Assembly (NCBI GenBank): GCA_003151115.1
Contig: PLWS01000005.1
Span: 124,001-188,000, forward strand
DNA length: 64,000 nucleotides
Reading direction: 5' to 3'
DNA from: Vulcanimicrobiota bacterium
Lineage (GTDB): Bacteria > Vulcanimicrobiota > Vulcanimicrobiia > Vulcanimicrobiales > Vulcanimicrobiaceae
Made by a program: the position numbers and the translations under genes
Shown: positions 41,292 to 52,428 of the stretch, piece after piece
Position numbering within the stretch: position 1 is the first letter of the stretch
Layout: every line of letters starts with the position of its first letter
Notes under the pieces: generated by a model
Told to the model about the DNA's origin: nothing
Seen by the model: the letters and a program-made list of their open reading frames with translations, nothing else
Database searches by the model: none

Positions 41292-43961
41292 ATGTCCACA
41301 ACCGCAACCGCCGAAAAACCGATCTGGTTTTTTGAAGAAGGCAACGGTGAAATGCGCGAGCTCCTGGGCGGGAAGGGAGCGGGGCTCGCCGAGATGACGC
41401 GCGCCGGGCTGCCGGTGCCGCCCGGATTTACGATCACCACGCAAATCTGTTTGCAGTACTACGAGTTGGGGCGCCGCAATCCGCCGGGTCTGGACGACGG
41501 CATCGCAGCAGCGATGGCCGAGCTCGAGCGGCGGACCGGCAAAGGTTTCGGCGATCCCGCCAATCCGCTGCTGGTTTCGGTGCGCAGCGGTGCGCGCGCA
41601 TCGATGCCCGGCATGATGGACACGATTCTCAATCTCGGACTCAACGATCAAACGGCGGAGGGCCTCGCAAAGCTTTCCGGGAGCGACCGCTTTGCTTGGG
41701 ATGCCTACCGGCGCTTCGTCATGATGTTTTCAAGCGTCGTCTTGGGCATCGAGAAAGACCTCTTCGAAGAGCAAATAACGGCGCGCAAGAAAAAGCTCGG
41801 GGTCTCAACAGACCCGGAGATCGATGCGAAGAATTGGCGCGAGCTGGTCGCGGACTTCAAGAAGACGGTGCGCGAGCACGCTAAACGCGAGTTTCCGCAG
41901 GACGTGCACGAACAGTTGAAACTCGCCATCAACGCGGTCTTCGATTCTTGGTATTCCAAACGCGCGACCGACTACAGGCGCTATAACAAGATTCCGGATG
42001 ACTGGGGCACCGCGGTAAACGTGTGCTCTATGGTCTTCGGAAACCTGGGCGACGACTCGGGCACGGGCGTCGCGTTTACGCGCGACCCGAACACCGGCGC
42101 CAAACAGCTCTACGGCGAGTATTTGCGAAATGCGCAAGGCGAAGATGTGGTCGCCGGAATTCGCACGCCCGAAAAGATCACCGACCTCGAGCGCGAGCAG
42201 CCGGAAGTCTATCATCAGTTTGTCGACATCGCGGGCAAGCTTGAGCGCCATTACCGCGACATGCAAGATCTCGAGTTCACGATCGAACGCGGCAAGCTGT
42301 ACATGCTGCAAACGCGCAACGCGAAGCGAACCGCTGAAGCTGCGGTCAGGATCGCGCTTGACATGGTCAAAGAAGACCTCATCACCAAGAACGAGGCCCT
42401 GAGCCGTGTCAGCGCGGCTTCGCTCGACCAACTTTTTCACGCGCGCATCGACCCTAAAGAAAAGTACGACGTCGCTTGTAAAGGATTGAACGCCTCGCCG
42501 GGCGCTGCCGCCGGACAAATAGTTTTCGACGCCGACACCGCCGAAAAATGGGGCAATGAGGGGAAAGCCGTCGTGCTGGCACGCGTGGAAACCAATCCAA
42601 ACGACGTGCACGGCATGTTTGCCGCACGCGGCGTGCTCACGGCCAAAGGCGGCGCGACTTCGCACGCGGCAGTCGTGGCGCGCGGCATGGGTAAGCCGTG
42701 CGTTGCCGGATGTGACGGATTGCAGATCGATATGCGCAATCGCAGCGCGACTCTCGGCGGCAAGCCGATCGCCGAAGGCGATTGGATCACGATCGATGGA
42801 ACGACCGGCGACGTGATCGCCGGCGGCTTGAAACTGATCGATCCACCTTCGAAGCTGCCCGACTGGCTGGCGACGTTCTTGTCATGGGCCGATGAGGCGC
42901 GTACGATGGAGGTGTGGGCCAACGCCGACACGCCACAAGACGCCGTGAAGGCGCGCGAGCTTGGTGCGATGGGCATCGGCCTCTGCCGCACGGAGCACAT
43001 GTTCATGCAGCAAGAGCGGCTGCCGATCGTTCAGGAAATGATTCTTTCGGACACCCAGCAAGCGCGCGCGGAGGCGCTCGCCAAACTGCTGCCGTTCCAA
43101 CGCGATGATTTCCACGGCATCTTGGAAGCGATGCAAGGCCTTCCGGTAACGATACGCTTGCTGGATCCGCCGCTGCACGAATTCTTGCCGTCGCAGGAAA
43201 CGCTGCTGGTGGAAACCACCGAGCTGCGTTTGCGCGAAGGCGAAGAGTCGCCGGCTTACCGCGAAAAGATGCGCATTCTCAAACGCGTGCAGCAGATGCA
43301 CGAGCAAAATCCGATGTTGGGATTGCGTGTCTGTAGGCTCGGGATTCTCTACCCGGAGATCTACGCTATGCAGGTGCGCGCGATCTTTGAGGCCGCCTGC
43401 GACTTGAAGAAGCGCGGTGTCGACGTGCGGCCGGAAGTGATGATTCCGGGCGTCGGCACGAAAGAAGAGATGAAGTTCACGGGCGATGCGGCGCGCAAAG
43501 TCGCCGAAGAAGTCATTGCCGAGCGCGGCGTGAAGGTCGAGTACCACGTCGGCACGATGATCGAACTGCCGCGGGCGTGCACCGTTGCCGACGAACTGGC
43601 CGACCACGCGCAATTCTTTTCCTTCGGCACCAATGATCTGACACAGACGACGTACGGCTATAGTCGCGACGACGCCGAGGCGACGTTCATTCCGCGTTAC
43701 CTCGAACTCAAGATTCTCGCCGACGATCCGTTTCAAGTGCTGGACCGGCAAGGCGTCGGGTCGCTGATGCAAGATGCGGTGCGTCGCGGGCGCGAGAAAC
43801 ACAAAGATTTAAAGATCGGCATCTGCGGCGAGCATGGCGGCGATCCGTCGAGCGTCGCTTTCTGCCACGGCCTTGGTTTGAATTACGTCTCGTGTTCGCC
43901 GTACCGCGTGCCGATCGCGCGTCTAGCCGCCGCGCAAGCCGCGCTCGGTTCGCTGAAGTAG
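41292..43961 (+). CDS. ppdK: Pyruvate, phosphate dikinase
   Basis: 889 aa; GGKGAGLAEMTRAGLPVPPGFTITT, GGATSHAAVVARGMGKPCVAGC, FSFGTNDLTQTTYGYSRDD. Confidence 0.98.
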   Translation: MSTTATAEKPIWFFEEGNGEMRELLGGKGAGLAEMTRAGLPVPPGFTITTQICLQYYELGRRNPPGLDDGIAAAMAELERRTGKGFGDPANPLLVSVRSGARASMPGMMDTILNLGLNDQTAEGLAKLSGSDRFAWDAYRRFVMMFSSVVLGIEKDLFEEQITARKKKLGVSTDPEIDAKNWRELVADFKKTVREHAKREFPQDVHEQLKLAINAVFDSWYSKRATDYRRYNKIPDDWGTAVNVCSMVFGNLGDDSGTGVAFTRDPNTGAKQLYGEYLRNAQGEDVVAGIRTPEKITDLEREQPEVYHQFVDIAGKLERHYRDMQDLEFTIERGKLYMLQTRNAKRTAEAAVRIALDMVKEDLITKNEALSRVSAASLDQLFHARIDPKEKYDVACKGLNASPGAAAGQIVFDADTAEKWGNEGKAVVLARVETNPNDVHGMFAARGVLTAKGGATSHAAVVARGMGKPCVAGCDGLQIDMRNRSATLGGKPIAEGDWITIDGTTGDVIAGGLKLIDPPSKLPDWLATFLSWADEARTMEVWANADTPQDAVKARELGAMGIGLCRTEHMFMQQERLPIVQEMILSDTQQARAEALAKLLPFQRDDFHGILEAMQGLPVTIRLLDPPLHEFLPSQETLLVETTELRLREGEESPAYREKMRILKRVQQMHEQNPMLGLRVCRLGILYPEIYAMQVRAIFEAACDLKKRGVDVRPEVMIPGVGTKEEMKFTGDAARKVAEEVIAERGVKVEYHVGTMIELPRACTVADELADHAQFFSFGTNDLTQTTYGYSRDDAEATFIPRYLELKILADDPFQVLDRQGVGSLMQDAVRRGREKHKDLKIGICGEHGGDPSSVAFCHGLGLNYVSCSPYRVPIARLAAAQAALGSLK

Positions 43962-43968
43962 GAATAAT

Positions 43969-45666
43969 GTGCGCGCAGTAAGCGTCGTTCTTGCGGCCAT
44001 CGGGATTCCGCTGGCCTTTGTATTGTTATTCGCTCCGGTGACGTGGGGATACGGCGGGATAACTGTGCGGTGGGTCTCCGGCGCAACGGCTGATTCCAAC
44101 TTTGGACAGGTGCGCAATATCGATCCCGATGGCCCCTCTGCGCGCGCGGGAATACGCGTCGGGGATAATTTTCTTTTAGATTACGGCGAACGCGTGACGT
44201 GGAATTCGGGCCGCGCCGGCGATTCGGTACCGATCCAGATCTTGCGCAACGGGACGCGCCGTGCGGTGCGTTTGGTGTGGGGTCCATTTACGCCGATGCT
44301 TGCGGCAGTCGAACAGTGGCGAAAAACCGGTTACGCGATCACGGCGCTCCTGGCGTTTGTGCTTGCGCTCTTGGTGGGTTTTCGTGCACGTGAGTCGCGT
44401 TTAGGTTCGATTGCAACATTCGTTCTGCTCGCGCTTGGTTGGCGCGCAATCGCAGGCGCGACGACCCTTGCAGCCTCCACTACCGCGTTAAGCGAAGGCG
44501 CGCAGTACGCCGTCTGGTTCACCGACGGCGTCATTCTGTCGGCAATGCTATTCCTCTTAGGAACGTTTCCGCCGAACCCGGGCATCGTCCGGCGAGTGCT
44601 GCAGTACGCTGCGATTCCCGCGGGTATGTTTGCGTGGCTTGCGCCGACCATTCCCTACGTGGCGTTTTATTTACCGTTTGCGTTTGCGCAGCAATTCAGA
44701 ACGCAGGTCGCAAACAATGGAATTCTCCTGGCGAGTTTGCTGCAACTGTTATTGGTCGCCGCCTGCGTCGACGCACTTGTGCGCGCACCTCTGACGTATC
44801 GCGCAGCAACGCGGTGGTTGGCAGGATCGTGGCTCGTCGCAGCGCTGCTGATGGCGGCATACGGTGTTGCCTACGATCTGCTTGTGGGCACTTTTGGTTT
44901 CCATTCCGTAGACCCATTGCCGTTTGTCGCCAATATTCTGTTCGCTTTCGGTATTTCGTATCCAATTCTGCGTCACCGTCTGACCGATCTGAACATTTTC
45001 GTGACACGCGCTACGATCTATGCGGTCGTGTTGCTGGTGATCGTCGCGCTGTTTGTGCTGGCGGAGTGGCTGATCGGCCGTCTTTTCGAGCGGGCGCCGC
45101 AATTCGTCGCGCTGATCATTGTCCTGGCTCTCGGCATTTCAGTGCGCTGGATTCACGCCTTCGTCGAAAGCCGACTGACGGCAATCGTCTTCCACAAACG
45201 CATCGCCGGCTTGAACGATATGCGTCGCGTTGCGCGCGAGGCAGACATAGCGACGGACTCGCACGCGCTCCTTCAGGTTGCGTGCGCGACCATGCACCGC
45301 GCGCTTGATATTTCCGCGGTGAGTTTTTACCTGCGCGACGGAAGCGAATACGTTTCGCTGCGCGCGGCCGGCGACGTGCCGTGGCCCGACGCCTTCGACA
45401 TGAATAGCGCGTTGCTGTTGCGCCTGCGCCGGTGGAACGAACCGTTCGAGACGATGGACGCCGGCGGCGAGCATCAAACGCTCGTCCTGCCGATGAGCGC
45501 ACGCGGAGCGCTGGTCGGATTCGTTTGCTGCGGGCCTAAGGCCGATCGCACGGCATACCTAGCGGATGAAACCGACGCGCTTGCCTACCTCGCAACCGAA
45601 GTCGGCGTGGCTTGCGCGTGGCTATCGCAAGAATCCGTTATGCTGCCGTCACTTTCGCCGGCATAG
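43969..45666 (+). CDS. PDZ + multi-TM + GAF-like membrane protein
   Basis: 565 aa; IDPDGPSARAGIRVGDNFL (PDZ), multiple TMs, C-terminal GAF-like region, no output domain. Confidence 0.7.
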   Translation: MRAVSVVLAAIGIPLAFVLLFAPVTWGYGGITVRWVSGATADSNFGQVRNIDPDGPSARAGIRVGDNFLLDYGERVTWNSGRAGDSVPIQILRNGTRRAVRLVWGPFTPMLAAVEQWRKTGYAITALLAFVLALLVGFRARESRLGSIATFVLLALGWRAIAGATTLAASTTALSEGAQYAVWFTDGVILSAMLFLLGTFPPNPGIVRRVLQYAAIPAGMFAWLAPTIPYVAFYLPFAFAQQFRTQVANNGILLASLLQLLLVAACVDALVRAPLTYRAATRWLAGSWLVAALLMAAYGVAYDLLVGTFGFHSVDPLPFVANILFAFGISYPILRHRLTDLNIFVTRATIYAVVLLVIVALFVLAEWLIGRLFERAPQFVALIIVLALGISVRWIHAFVESRLTAIVFHKRIAGLNDMRRVAREADIATDSHALLQVACATMHRALDISAVSFYLRDGSEYVSLRAAGDVPWPDAFDMNSALLLRLRRWNEPFETMDAGGEHQTLVLPMSARGALVGFVCCGPKADRTAYLADETDALAYLATEVGVACAWLSQESVMLPSLSPA

Positions 45667-45676
45667 CTCACTGTTT

Positions 45677-48166
45677 TTACTTACCGCGATCCTTGAGCTC
45701 TGCAATCGCGTCCCAGGCGGCGTTGCGGACGCCGGGCTCGGTGTCACGGGCCTCGACGATCTGCAGCGCCGGGATCGCGCTCTTCTGGTTGAGCCGCCCG
45801 AGGGCGCGTACCGCTGAAGATCGAGCGCGGAAGTACGGATCGTGTTGCGCGATCGCGATCAGGTAGTTCTCCACTAACGCGGGCTGTTTTTTCGCAATCG
45901 TGGCGAGCGCAGAGATGGCATCGAGCCGTTCGCTTTCGTTCTGGCCATACGCGGCGCGGGTCTTCATGAGCGGCACGGCGCGCATATCGCCGAGATTTGC
46001 AAGCCCGAGAAGCGCGCCACTCGCAATCGGCTCGCGGAACGCGTGGCGGCTCAGTCCGGCGACGAGAATTGCGTAGGCTCCCGGCGCTTTCGTTGCGCCG
46101 AGGCCGCGCAGCGCGGCTCCGGCGATCAATGGGTTGGTGGATGCGGACATTGCCTTGAGATCGCTCTCGAGGGCGGCGTTTGACGGGTGGTCGAGATTCT
46201 CGACTTCGCCGGCAGCCGCAATTGCGACGCGCGCATCTTTGTCGTGCAGCGCTAAGCGCACCGTTTCGGCATCATTGAGCGAACCCGCCGCGTCGAGCGC
46301 ATCGACCCGCACGCCGTAGAACGGATCCGCGGTCACGACTTGGCGCACGAATCCGGCCGCTGTCGGCTGGTCTTTCTTCGCGACCTTCCCGAGATTGCCG
46401 GCAGCCCACAGCCGGTCTCCGACGTAGGGCGCGTGAATCGCTTGGTAGCCGAGGTCGGCGACGGATTTGTCATCGACCAAGCCGCGCAGCACGTTGTTGT
46501 TGTAATCGAAGAGCACCATCACCGGCTGTGACACAACGTTGGGAATCGTGACGACTTGATGGTTGGCATTAGCGATCATGTGCGCGATGTTGGCCGCCCC
46601 GCCCGGCAGCGCGTTACTGTTGGAGCCGGCTATCCAGACCCCGATGTCGATCGGCATGCGGAACGGTTTGCCGTCGTGGTTTTTTTGCGTGACGTCGAGC
46701 GTCAGCGTTTGCGCTTTGGGATCGTAACTTTCTTTGACATAGAACTGCGGGTAGGCAGGCCGGTAGAACCATTCGTTTTCGAACCAGCTCAGATTTTCGC
46801 CCAGCGATTTTTGGATCGCAACGAAGAACTGATGCGTGTCCGCGTTTTTGTGCTGATATTCGAGCAAGTAATCATGCAGCGCGTGAAAAAAGCGCTGGTC
46901 GCCGTACATCCAGCGCAGCATGTGAAGCACTTGGCCTGGGCGCGGATAGCCGCTCGAATCGAACGAGTCCATCGCGTTGGCATAGGTGTACTCGACGATC
47001 GGGCGCCAGTAGCGCTTCGTTTCGCCGAAATATGCCTGTTGCGCGTGATAACGCTGATACTGGAATTCGGCTTGGCCGAAATTGTGCTCGAACCACAGCT
47101 CCTGGAAGTACGTGGCGTAGCCTTCGTTGATCCAAACGTTGGGCCAATCTGCCATAGTGACATCGTCGCCCCACCATTGGTGCGCGAGCTCGTGTGAGAC
47201 CAGGCCGTCGCAGGAGCGTTCAAGATCGTATTGCGGCGGATGAATTGCAAGTTCGGTTTGCGTGGTTGCCGAGGCGTTTTCCATACCGCCCGCGGTGAAA
47301 CGCTCGACGGTCGTTTGGTCGTATTTTTCCCACGGATACGGAACGCCGATGATCTTTTGGAAGTACGCGACCATCTGGTTCGTGCGTCCAAAGCACAGCG
47401 GCCCCCAGGGCACGTCTGCCTGCGACGTAAAGAAGTCGACGGGCGTTGTTTGCATCAGCGTATGGAACTTCGTATACGGTCCTGCGCTGAACGCGATCAG
47501 GTAGGTCGAGATAGGGGCCGGTTCGATCCAATCCCACGTGCTGCCCGAAGCGTTTGCTTTGTACGATTTCAGATGACCGTTCGCTTGCACGTGCCAGCCG
47601 TTTTGCACGGTGATGATTTGCTCGACGGGCGTTTTCTGATTCGGCTCGTCCCAAGTGGGAAGCCAGAGCCGGTTATCTTCGGCTTCGCCTTGCGACCAAA
47701 TCTCGGGCTGGTAGTTGGGATAATATTTGTCCGGGCGTATGACGTAGATGCCGCGCACGGGCGTGACGCTGTACTTCATTTCGATGGCCAGCGTGGAGGC
47801 AGCGTTGGCCGGCTTCGCGAGGTTGACGTAAAGATGATCGGTCGTGACATTAAAGCGCGCGGGGGCGCCGTTGACGGTTACGCTGGAAAAGCGTAAGCCC
47901 ACGCTGTTGAACGCAACCGTTTTCAGTCCGTTCGCCTTGGGCGAGATCACGTTGGTGACGTCGCCGTAGACTGCGCCCTTGGGAAAATTGAAATTAAGCT
48001 TGATAAGTGTGTTGTGAAAGCGGTACGGCGCTATCGCCGTCTTGTGGTAATAAGCCTGTCCGCGGCCGTAGGGGCGCGGATGCACTTTCGGCGGCGGCGC
48101 CGCGATCGCGGCGATTAAGACGATTCCCAACAGCGCGGCAATGGCCGCGCGCCCTGCATTCTTCAT
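45677..48166 (-). CDS. M1-family aminopeptidase with C-terminal HEAT-like repeats
   Basis: 829 aa; HELAHQWWGDDVTMADWPNVWINEGYATYFQELW. Confidence 0.93.
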   Translation of the reverse strand: MKNAGRAAIAALLGIVLIAAIAAPPPKVHPRPYGRGQAYYHKTAIAPYRFHNTLIKLNFNFPKGAVYGDVTNVISPKANGLKTVAFNSVGLRFSSVTVNGAPARFNVTTDHLYVNLAKPANAASTLAIEMKYSVTPVRGIYVIRPDKYYPNYQPEIWSQGEAEDNRLWLPTWDEPNQKTPVEQIITVQNGWHVQANGHLKSYKANASGSTWDWIEPAPISTYLIAFSAGPYTKFHTLMQTTPVDFFTSQADVPWGPLCFGRTNQMVAYFQKIIGVPYPWEKYDQTTVERFTAGGMENASATTQTELAIHPPQYDLERSCDGLVSHELAHQWWGDDVTMADWPNVWINEGYATYFQELWFEHNFGQAEFQYQRYHAQQAYFGETKRYWRPIVEYTYANAMDSFDSSGYPRPGQVLHMLRWMYGDQRFFHALHDYLLEYQHKNADTHQFFVAIQKSLGENLSWFENEWFYRPAYPQFYVKESYDPKAQTLTLDVTQKNHDGKPFRMPIDIGVWIAGSNSNALPGGAANIAHMIANANHQVVTIPNVVSQPVMVLFDYNNNVLRGLVDDKSVADLGYQAIHAPYVGDRLWAAGNLGKVAKKDQPTAAGFVRQVVTADPFYGVRVDALDAAGSLNDAETVRLALHDKDARVAIAAAGEVENLDHPSNAALESDLKAMSASTNPLIAGAALRGLGATKAPGAYAILVAGLSRHAFREPIASGALLGLANLGDMRAVPLMKTRAAYGQNESERLDAISALATIAKKQPALVENYLIAIAQHDPYFRARSSAVRALGRLNQKSAIPALQIVEARDTEPGVRNAAWDAIAELKDRGK

Positions 48167-48181
48167 GCCCAGGAGGTTGTG

Positions 48182-48955
48182 CTAGGGCCTCGCGCTTTTC
48201 CTCGTGGAGTCGCTCAGGCAGGCGACGATGGTTTCGATCACGCGCTTGGTCTCGTCGGGATCGCGTACCTGAATGCAGACCGCGCCGGTTTCGCGCGCCG
48301 GGTAATCATTGCCGCCCGGAAACAGCGCATCTCCGACGTAGATCATTTCCTCGATAGTTATACCGAGGATATCGCGCAGCTTCCGGATTCCGTAGGCCTT
48401 GTCGATTCCCGGCTTGGTGACGTCGATCGACGTAGTGCCGCCCATGTGAACGGAGAAGTTCGGCAGCATCGGATCGAGCAATGCTTTGATCGCTTTGCGT
48501 TTGGAAAAATCCGGATCCCACTTTTCTTTCGCGTCGAGCGGCGCTTGTTGGCCAAGCGCGGAGTAGGTGATCTGGCTGCCCCGATCTTCGATCGGCTCTC
48601 CCCAAACTTGTTGGCTCGCGAAGCCGGAAGCGGCAACCGCCTTTTGCAGTGCACCGATGATCGTCGCTTTTTCGGCTTCGGTGAAGTCTTCGGCATAGAG
48701 CAGTTGCCAGCCGGCGTTCTTATATTGATAGAATCGCGTGCCGCAGGTCGGTAGCAGCGACAGTTTATCAAGGGGCGCGTTTTTTGGCAGATTAGCGACG
48801 AGCTGGGCTTCGAATTGGGGAAAGCCGCCCCCTGAAATGATCGCAACCTTGACGACAGTTAGCAGCGCCCCGAGAAGGGCGCTCATTTCCGCGTCGATCG
48901 CGGACTTGCTCGGCGCCAGCGTCCCGTCGAGATCGAAAACGATCAGATTTTTCAC
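48182..48955 (-). CDS. HAD-IIB hydrolase (phosphomannomutase-like)
   Basis: 257 aa; NLIVFDLDGTLAPSKSAID, IYVGDALFPGGNDYPA. Confidence 0.88.
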   Translation of the reverse strand: MKNLIVFDLDGTLAPSKSAIDAEMSALLGALLTVVKVAIISGGGFPQFEAQLVANLPKNAPLDKLSLLPTCGTRFYQYKNAGWQLLYAEDFTEAEKATIIGALQKAVAASGFASQQVWGEPIEDRGSQITYSALGQQAPLDAKEKWDPDFSKRKAIKALLDPMLPNFSVHMGGTTSIDVTKPGIDKAYGIRKLRDILGITIEEMIYVGDALFPGGNDYPARETGAVCIQVRDPDETKRVIETIVACLSDSTRKSARP

Positions 48956-48956
48956 T

Positions 48957-49358
48957 TCAGCATCCGTCCACGGCTGGGTAAACCTGCCACGACTTTACCT
49001 TTCCGATCCTTGTAAAATGAACGGTGACGACATCGCCGGACACTTCGCAAAACCGCCAAAAATGCGTAAACGAAGCCTGTAGTGCGTCATGAGACCCGTT
49101 CCGGCATGGAATTTGGAACGATGAATAGGCGTTTCCTTTTTCAAAACATGTTCCCCACTGCCAATCTACATGGTTAGATTTCAGATAAGCAACAAGCTCG
49201 TCGCGGCTAATTGGCGGAGATGACAGACCAGAAACAGTTTGGCTTTCTCTGGCTTCGGACAGCCGGCTTTCGTGGGGAAGAAACGCCCACACAATTATTC
49301 CAGCAATAAGTAACGTGGCCACGCCCAGCGCCACTCCAAAGTATTGCAGAAGCTTCAC
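48957..49358 (-). CDS. Hypothetical single-TM protein
   Basis: 133 aa; N-terminal TM; ATGA-type overlap with the upstream gene. Confidence 0.6.
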   Translation of the reverse strand: MKLLQYFGVALGVATLLIAGIIVWAFLPHESRLSEARESQTVSGLSSPPISRDELVAYLKSNHVDWQWGTCFEKGNAYSSFQIPCRNGSHDALQASFTHFWRFCEVSGDVVTVHFTRIGKVKSWQVYPAVDGC

Positions 49359-50560
49359 GAGCCTGCTGCATCACGGCAAATGCGGCGTGCTTCGGCGACG
49401 TCGACGCGGGCGCGTTCGACGAAGAGCTTGCGCCAGTAAGCTTTACCCGAAAGTTTTGCGATGAGATCGGAAGCCTCGCGCGCGTCCACGACGGCACCCG
49501 AACTCGTGCTCACCCAGATGGTCGGCGCTTTCGGATCGGCCTGAAGCGGCAAACGATGGAGCAGCTGGGACTGCTCGTCCGCCCATACCGCATCGCCGTA
49601 GGCCTTCCTTAAAGCTTTCTCGCAACGCTCGAACGCCTTCAGGTCGCGCTCCGCGTTAAATTCGGCGGCGAGCGCGTAGAGGCGGACCCTCTCGCGCAGC
49701 GCGCGCGCCGGAATCGAATCGCGGTCGCGCAGTTCGTTGAGCACGCGGAAGTCGTCCCAGCGTAAGAATTCGTCGATCGGATCGAGTGAGCGCGGATCGG
49801 GCCACAATTCGCGCAGCGCCTCTTGCAGGATGCGCTCGAACATGCGCGTCGTGTGGTGAAAATAGACCGAAGCGAACATCATGTAGCGCGCGAGCAGGAA
49901 TGATTCCAGCGCAACGACGCCGCGCCGGTCGATCCCAAGCACGGGCGCGCCCTCGACCTCAAAGATGCGCAGCGAACCCAAGAGTTGGTCGGCGTCGTAT
50001 TTTCCGCCGGCGACGCCGGTGAAATACGCGTCGCGCTGGAGGTAGTCCATGCGGTCGGCGTCGAGATTCGGTCCGCTCACCAACTCCGCGAGTACGGGAA
50101 ATTGAGATTTACCCTGCCCCAGAATAAGGTCTTCGACGTGCTTCGAGTCGACGTCGATGTCCGCGAGGTGCGCTTGAATTTCGGGGCGCGCCAAAATCGC
50201 ACGCGTGCGGTCCTCATGGCGAACGCCGAGTACGGCTTCGCACGCATGGCTGAACGGTCCGTGCCCGACGTCGTGGAGAATGAGCGCCGCGCGTACGAGC
50301 CGCCGCTGATAAGCGACGTCGTCTTCATTTGTAAAGAATTGGCGTCCGCGGTGCAGCAGTTCGTCGAAGGCTCGCGTTCCGACGGCGAGCGCGCCCAGGG
50401 CGTGGCTGAACCGCGAATGTTCCGCCGACGGGAACGCGAGGTAGGCCAAGCCGAGCTGGCGCAGGCGGCGCAAGCGCTGAAGTGCGGGCGTGTCCAACAA
50501 GCGAGCCTCCGCGGGCTCCAGCTCGATGAAATGGTGGACTGGATCGTAAATCCGCTTCAT
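49355..50560 (-). CDS. HD-domain phosphohydrolase (dGTPase-like)
   Basis: MKRIYDPVHHFIELEPAEARLLDTPALQRLRRLRQLG, EHSRFSHALGA, LILHDVGHGPFSHACE. Confidence 0.92.
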   Translation of the reverse strand: MKRIYDPVHHFIELEPAEARLLDTPALQRLRRLRQLGLAYLAFPSAEHSRFSHALGALAVGTRAFDELLHRGRQFFTNEDDVAYQRRLVRAALILHDVGHGPFSHACEAVLGVRHEDRTRAILARPEIQAHLADIDVDSKHVEDLILGQGKSQFPVLAELVSGPNLDADRMDYLQRDAYFTGVAGGKYDADQLLGSLRIFEVEGAPVLGIDRRGVVALESFLLARYMMFASVYFHHTTRMFERILQEALRELWPDPRSLDPIDEFLRWDDFRVLNELRDRDSIPARALRERVRLYALAAEFNAERDLKAFERCEKALRKAYGDAVWADEQSQLLHRLPLQADPKAPTIWVSTSSGAVVDAREASDLIAKLSGKAYWRKLFVERARVDVAEARRICRDAAGS

Positions 50561-50625
50561 ATGAATAGGACTTGCGAGTTCTGCGGCAGCGGCGGAGACT
50601 CCGGCGAGGCGGCGAAGATGCGCTG

Positions 50626-52428
50626 ATGCCTGTGGACGACGGCGCGATTCGCGAGATAAAAGCGCGCATCGATATCGCAAGTTACATCGGATCGCACGTT
50701 CAGCTACGCAAGCGCGGAAACGATCTCGTCGGGCTATGTCCCTTTCACGCCGAGAAGACTCCATCGTTTCACGTTCACCCCGACAAAGGCTTTTTTAAGT
50801 GTTTTGGCTGCGGCGCAGGCGGCGATGTGATCACGTTCGCGCAACTGCACGAGAATCTGACGTTTCCCGATGCCAAACGGATGCTGGCGCAACGCGCGGG
50901 CGTCGAGTTGGAGCCGCAAAATCCGCAAGCGGCACGCGTGCGCAACGAACGCGAAGCAATCTATGAAGCCAACCGGATCGCGGTGGCATTTTTCGAACGC
51001 ATGCTGCGCGAACCGGCCGGCGCCAAGGCTCGCGCGTACTGCAAAAACCGCGGCCTTTCCGAAGCGACGGTCGAGAAATTCCACCTCGGCTACGCGCCCG
51101 ACGAATGGGAAGGGCTGGCGCGGGAGCTTGCCCGCAACGACATTGAAGCGGCGCTGGCTGAAAAGGCCGGACTGCTCAAGCGCGGCGAGCGCGGCTATTA
51201 CGATTTCTATCGCGACCGCTTGATCGTGCCAACGTATTCGACCACCGGGGAAGCCATCGCATTCGGCGGCCGCCTGCTGCACGAGGGCGAGCCAAAGTAC
51301 ATCAACACGACAACGACGCCCGTCTACGAAAAAAGCCGTCACCTGTTCGCGCTCAACGTCGCGCGGCGCGCCGCCTCGCATGACCGCACGCTGATCGTGG
51401 TCGAAGGTTATTTGGACTGCATCGCGTTGCATCAAGCCGGATTTGAAAATGCCGTCGCCGCGTTGGGAACCTCGTTCACGCAAGACCAAGCCAAAGAACT
51501 GCGCAAGTATGCCGACGGAATCTATCTCTGCTTCGATGCGGACACCGCCGGAAATGCGGCAGCGGCCAAGGCGATCGAAACGGCCGCCCAAGTCATCGAA
51601 CATGCCGGATCCGGCGTGCGCATCGTCGAGTTGCCTGAGGGCAGCGATCCGGACGGCTTCGTTCGCGAGCGCGGTTCCGAAGCGTTCGCCGAGCTTCTGA
51701 AAAACGCCAAGCCGGCCATCGAGTTTCGTTTGGAAGGCGAAGTCGCGCGGCTTCAAACGGGGTTCAGTTCCCCCGCGGCGATCGCGCGCGAGGCCGAAGC
51801 GTTGATCCGGCGGCTCATTCCGGCGCCCGAATGGGATCGTTGGCGCGTTTGGATCGCACAGCGCCTGCACTTGAACGTGGACGATCTGCGGAACAGCCGC
51901 TTTCTCGCCAACAGCGCGAATTTTGGGCCGCGGCAGCTTCCGGTCACCGGCCACCGCCCGCGCACCTTCCAGCCGTCATCGTTCGAGCGCGACGTCCTGG
52001 CGATCGTGGTCGAAGAGCCGGCGCTGCTGCGCGACTTCCGCGATCGGATTCCGCAGGCGCGCTTCCGGAACGAGGTCTACCGGCGGATCTACGAGCGGTT
52101 GGCGAGTAACGCCGACACCCTCGAAAGCACGACCGACGTCTTCACGCTCTTCGGCGACGACACTGAAACCCTCGCGCTCCTTTCCGGGTTGAGCCAGCGG
52201 GACCGGAGCTCCATGCCGGCATATACGGACTCCGACGCGCGCCGAGCCCATTTGGAGCGGGTGGTCGAACGGCTGCAGCTCGACGACGAGCGCGAACGCT
52301 ACCGCGAACTTTCCCTAAAGATAGATGAACTTGCGACGGCCGGGCAAAACATTAGCACGGAATTGCGCGGCGAGTATGATTCGCTCGTCGCCAAATTAAA
52401 AAACAAAAAGGAGGTGAAAGTAAAATAA
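50626..52428 (+). CDS. dnaG: DNA primase DnaG
   Basis: Zinc finger [52 protein letters not shown]. Confidence 0.96.
   Translation: MPVDDGAIREIKARIDIASYIGSHVQLRKRGNDLVGLCPFHAEKTPSFHVHPDKGFFKCFGCGAGGDVITFAQLHENLTFPDAKRMLAQRAGVELEPQNPQAARVRNEREAIYEANRIAVAFFERMLREPAGAKARAYCKNRGLSEATVEKFHLGYAPDEWEGLARELARNDIEAALAEKAGLLKRGERGYYDFYRDRLIVPTYSTTGEAIAFGGRLLHEGEPKYINTTTTPVYEKSRHLFALNVARRAASHDRTLIVVEGYLDCIALHQAGFENAVAALGTSFTQDQAKELRKYADGIYLCFDADTAGNAAAAKAIETAAQVIEHAGSGVRIVELPEGSDPDGFVRERGSEAFAELLKNAKPAIEFRLEGEVARLQTGFSSPAAIAREAEALIRRLIPAPEWDRWRVWIAQRLHLNVDDLRNSRFLANSANFGPRQLPVTGHRPRTFQPSSFERDVLAIVVEEPALLRDFRDRIPQARFRNEVYRRIYERLASNADTLESTTDVFTLFGDDTETLALLSGLSQRDRSSMPAYTDSDARRAHLERVVERLQLDDERERYRELSLKIDELATAGQNISTELRGEYDSLVAKLKNKKEVKVK
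52408..52417 (+). promoter_or_regulatory. Extended Shine-Dalgarno AAGGAGGTGA for rpoD inside the dnaG 3' end
   Basis: Exact complement of the usual 16S 3' tail; 10 nt before ATG 52428. Confidence 0.8.

Noticed and set aside
42882-43802. 306-aa minus-strand ORF
   Set aside because: Antisense to ppdK.
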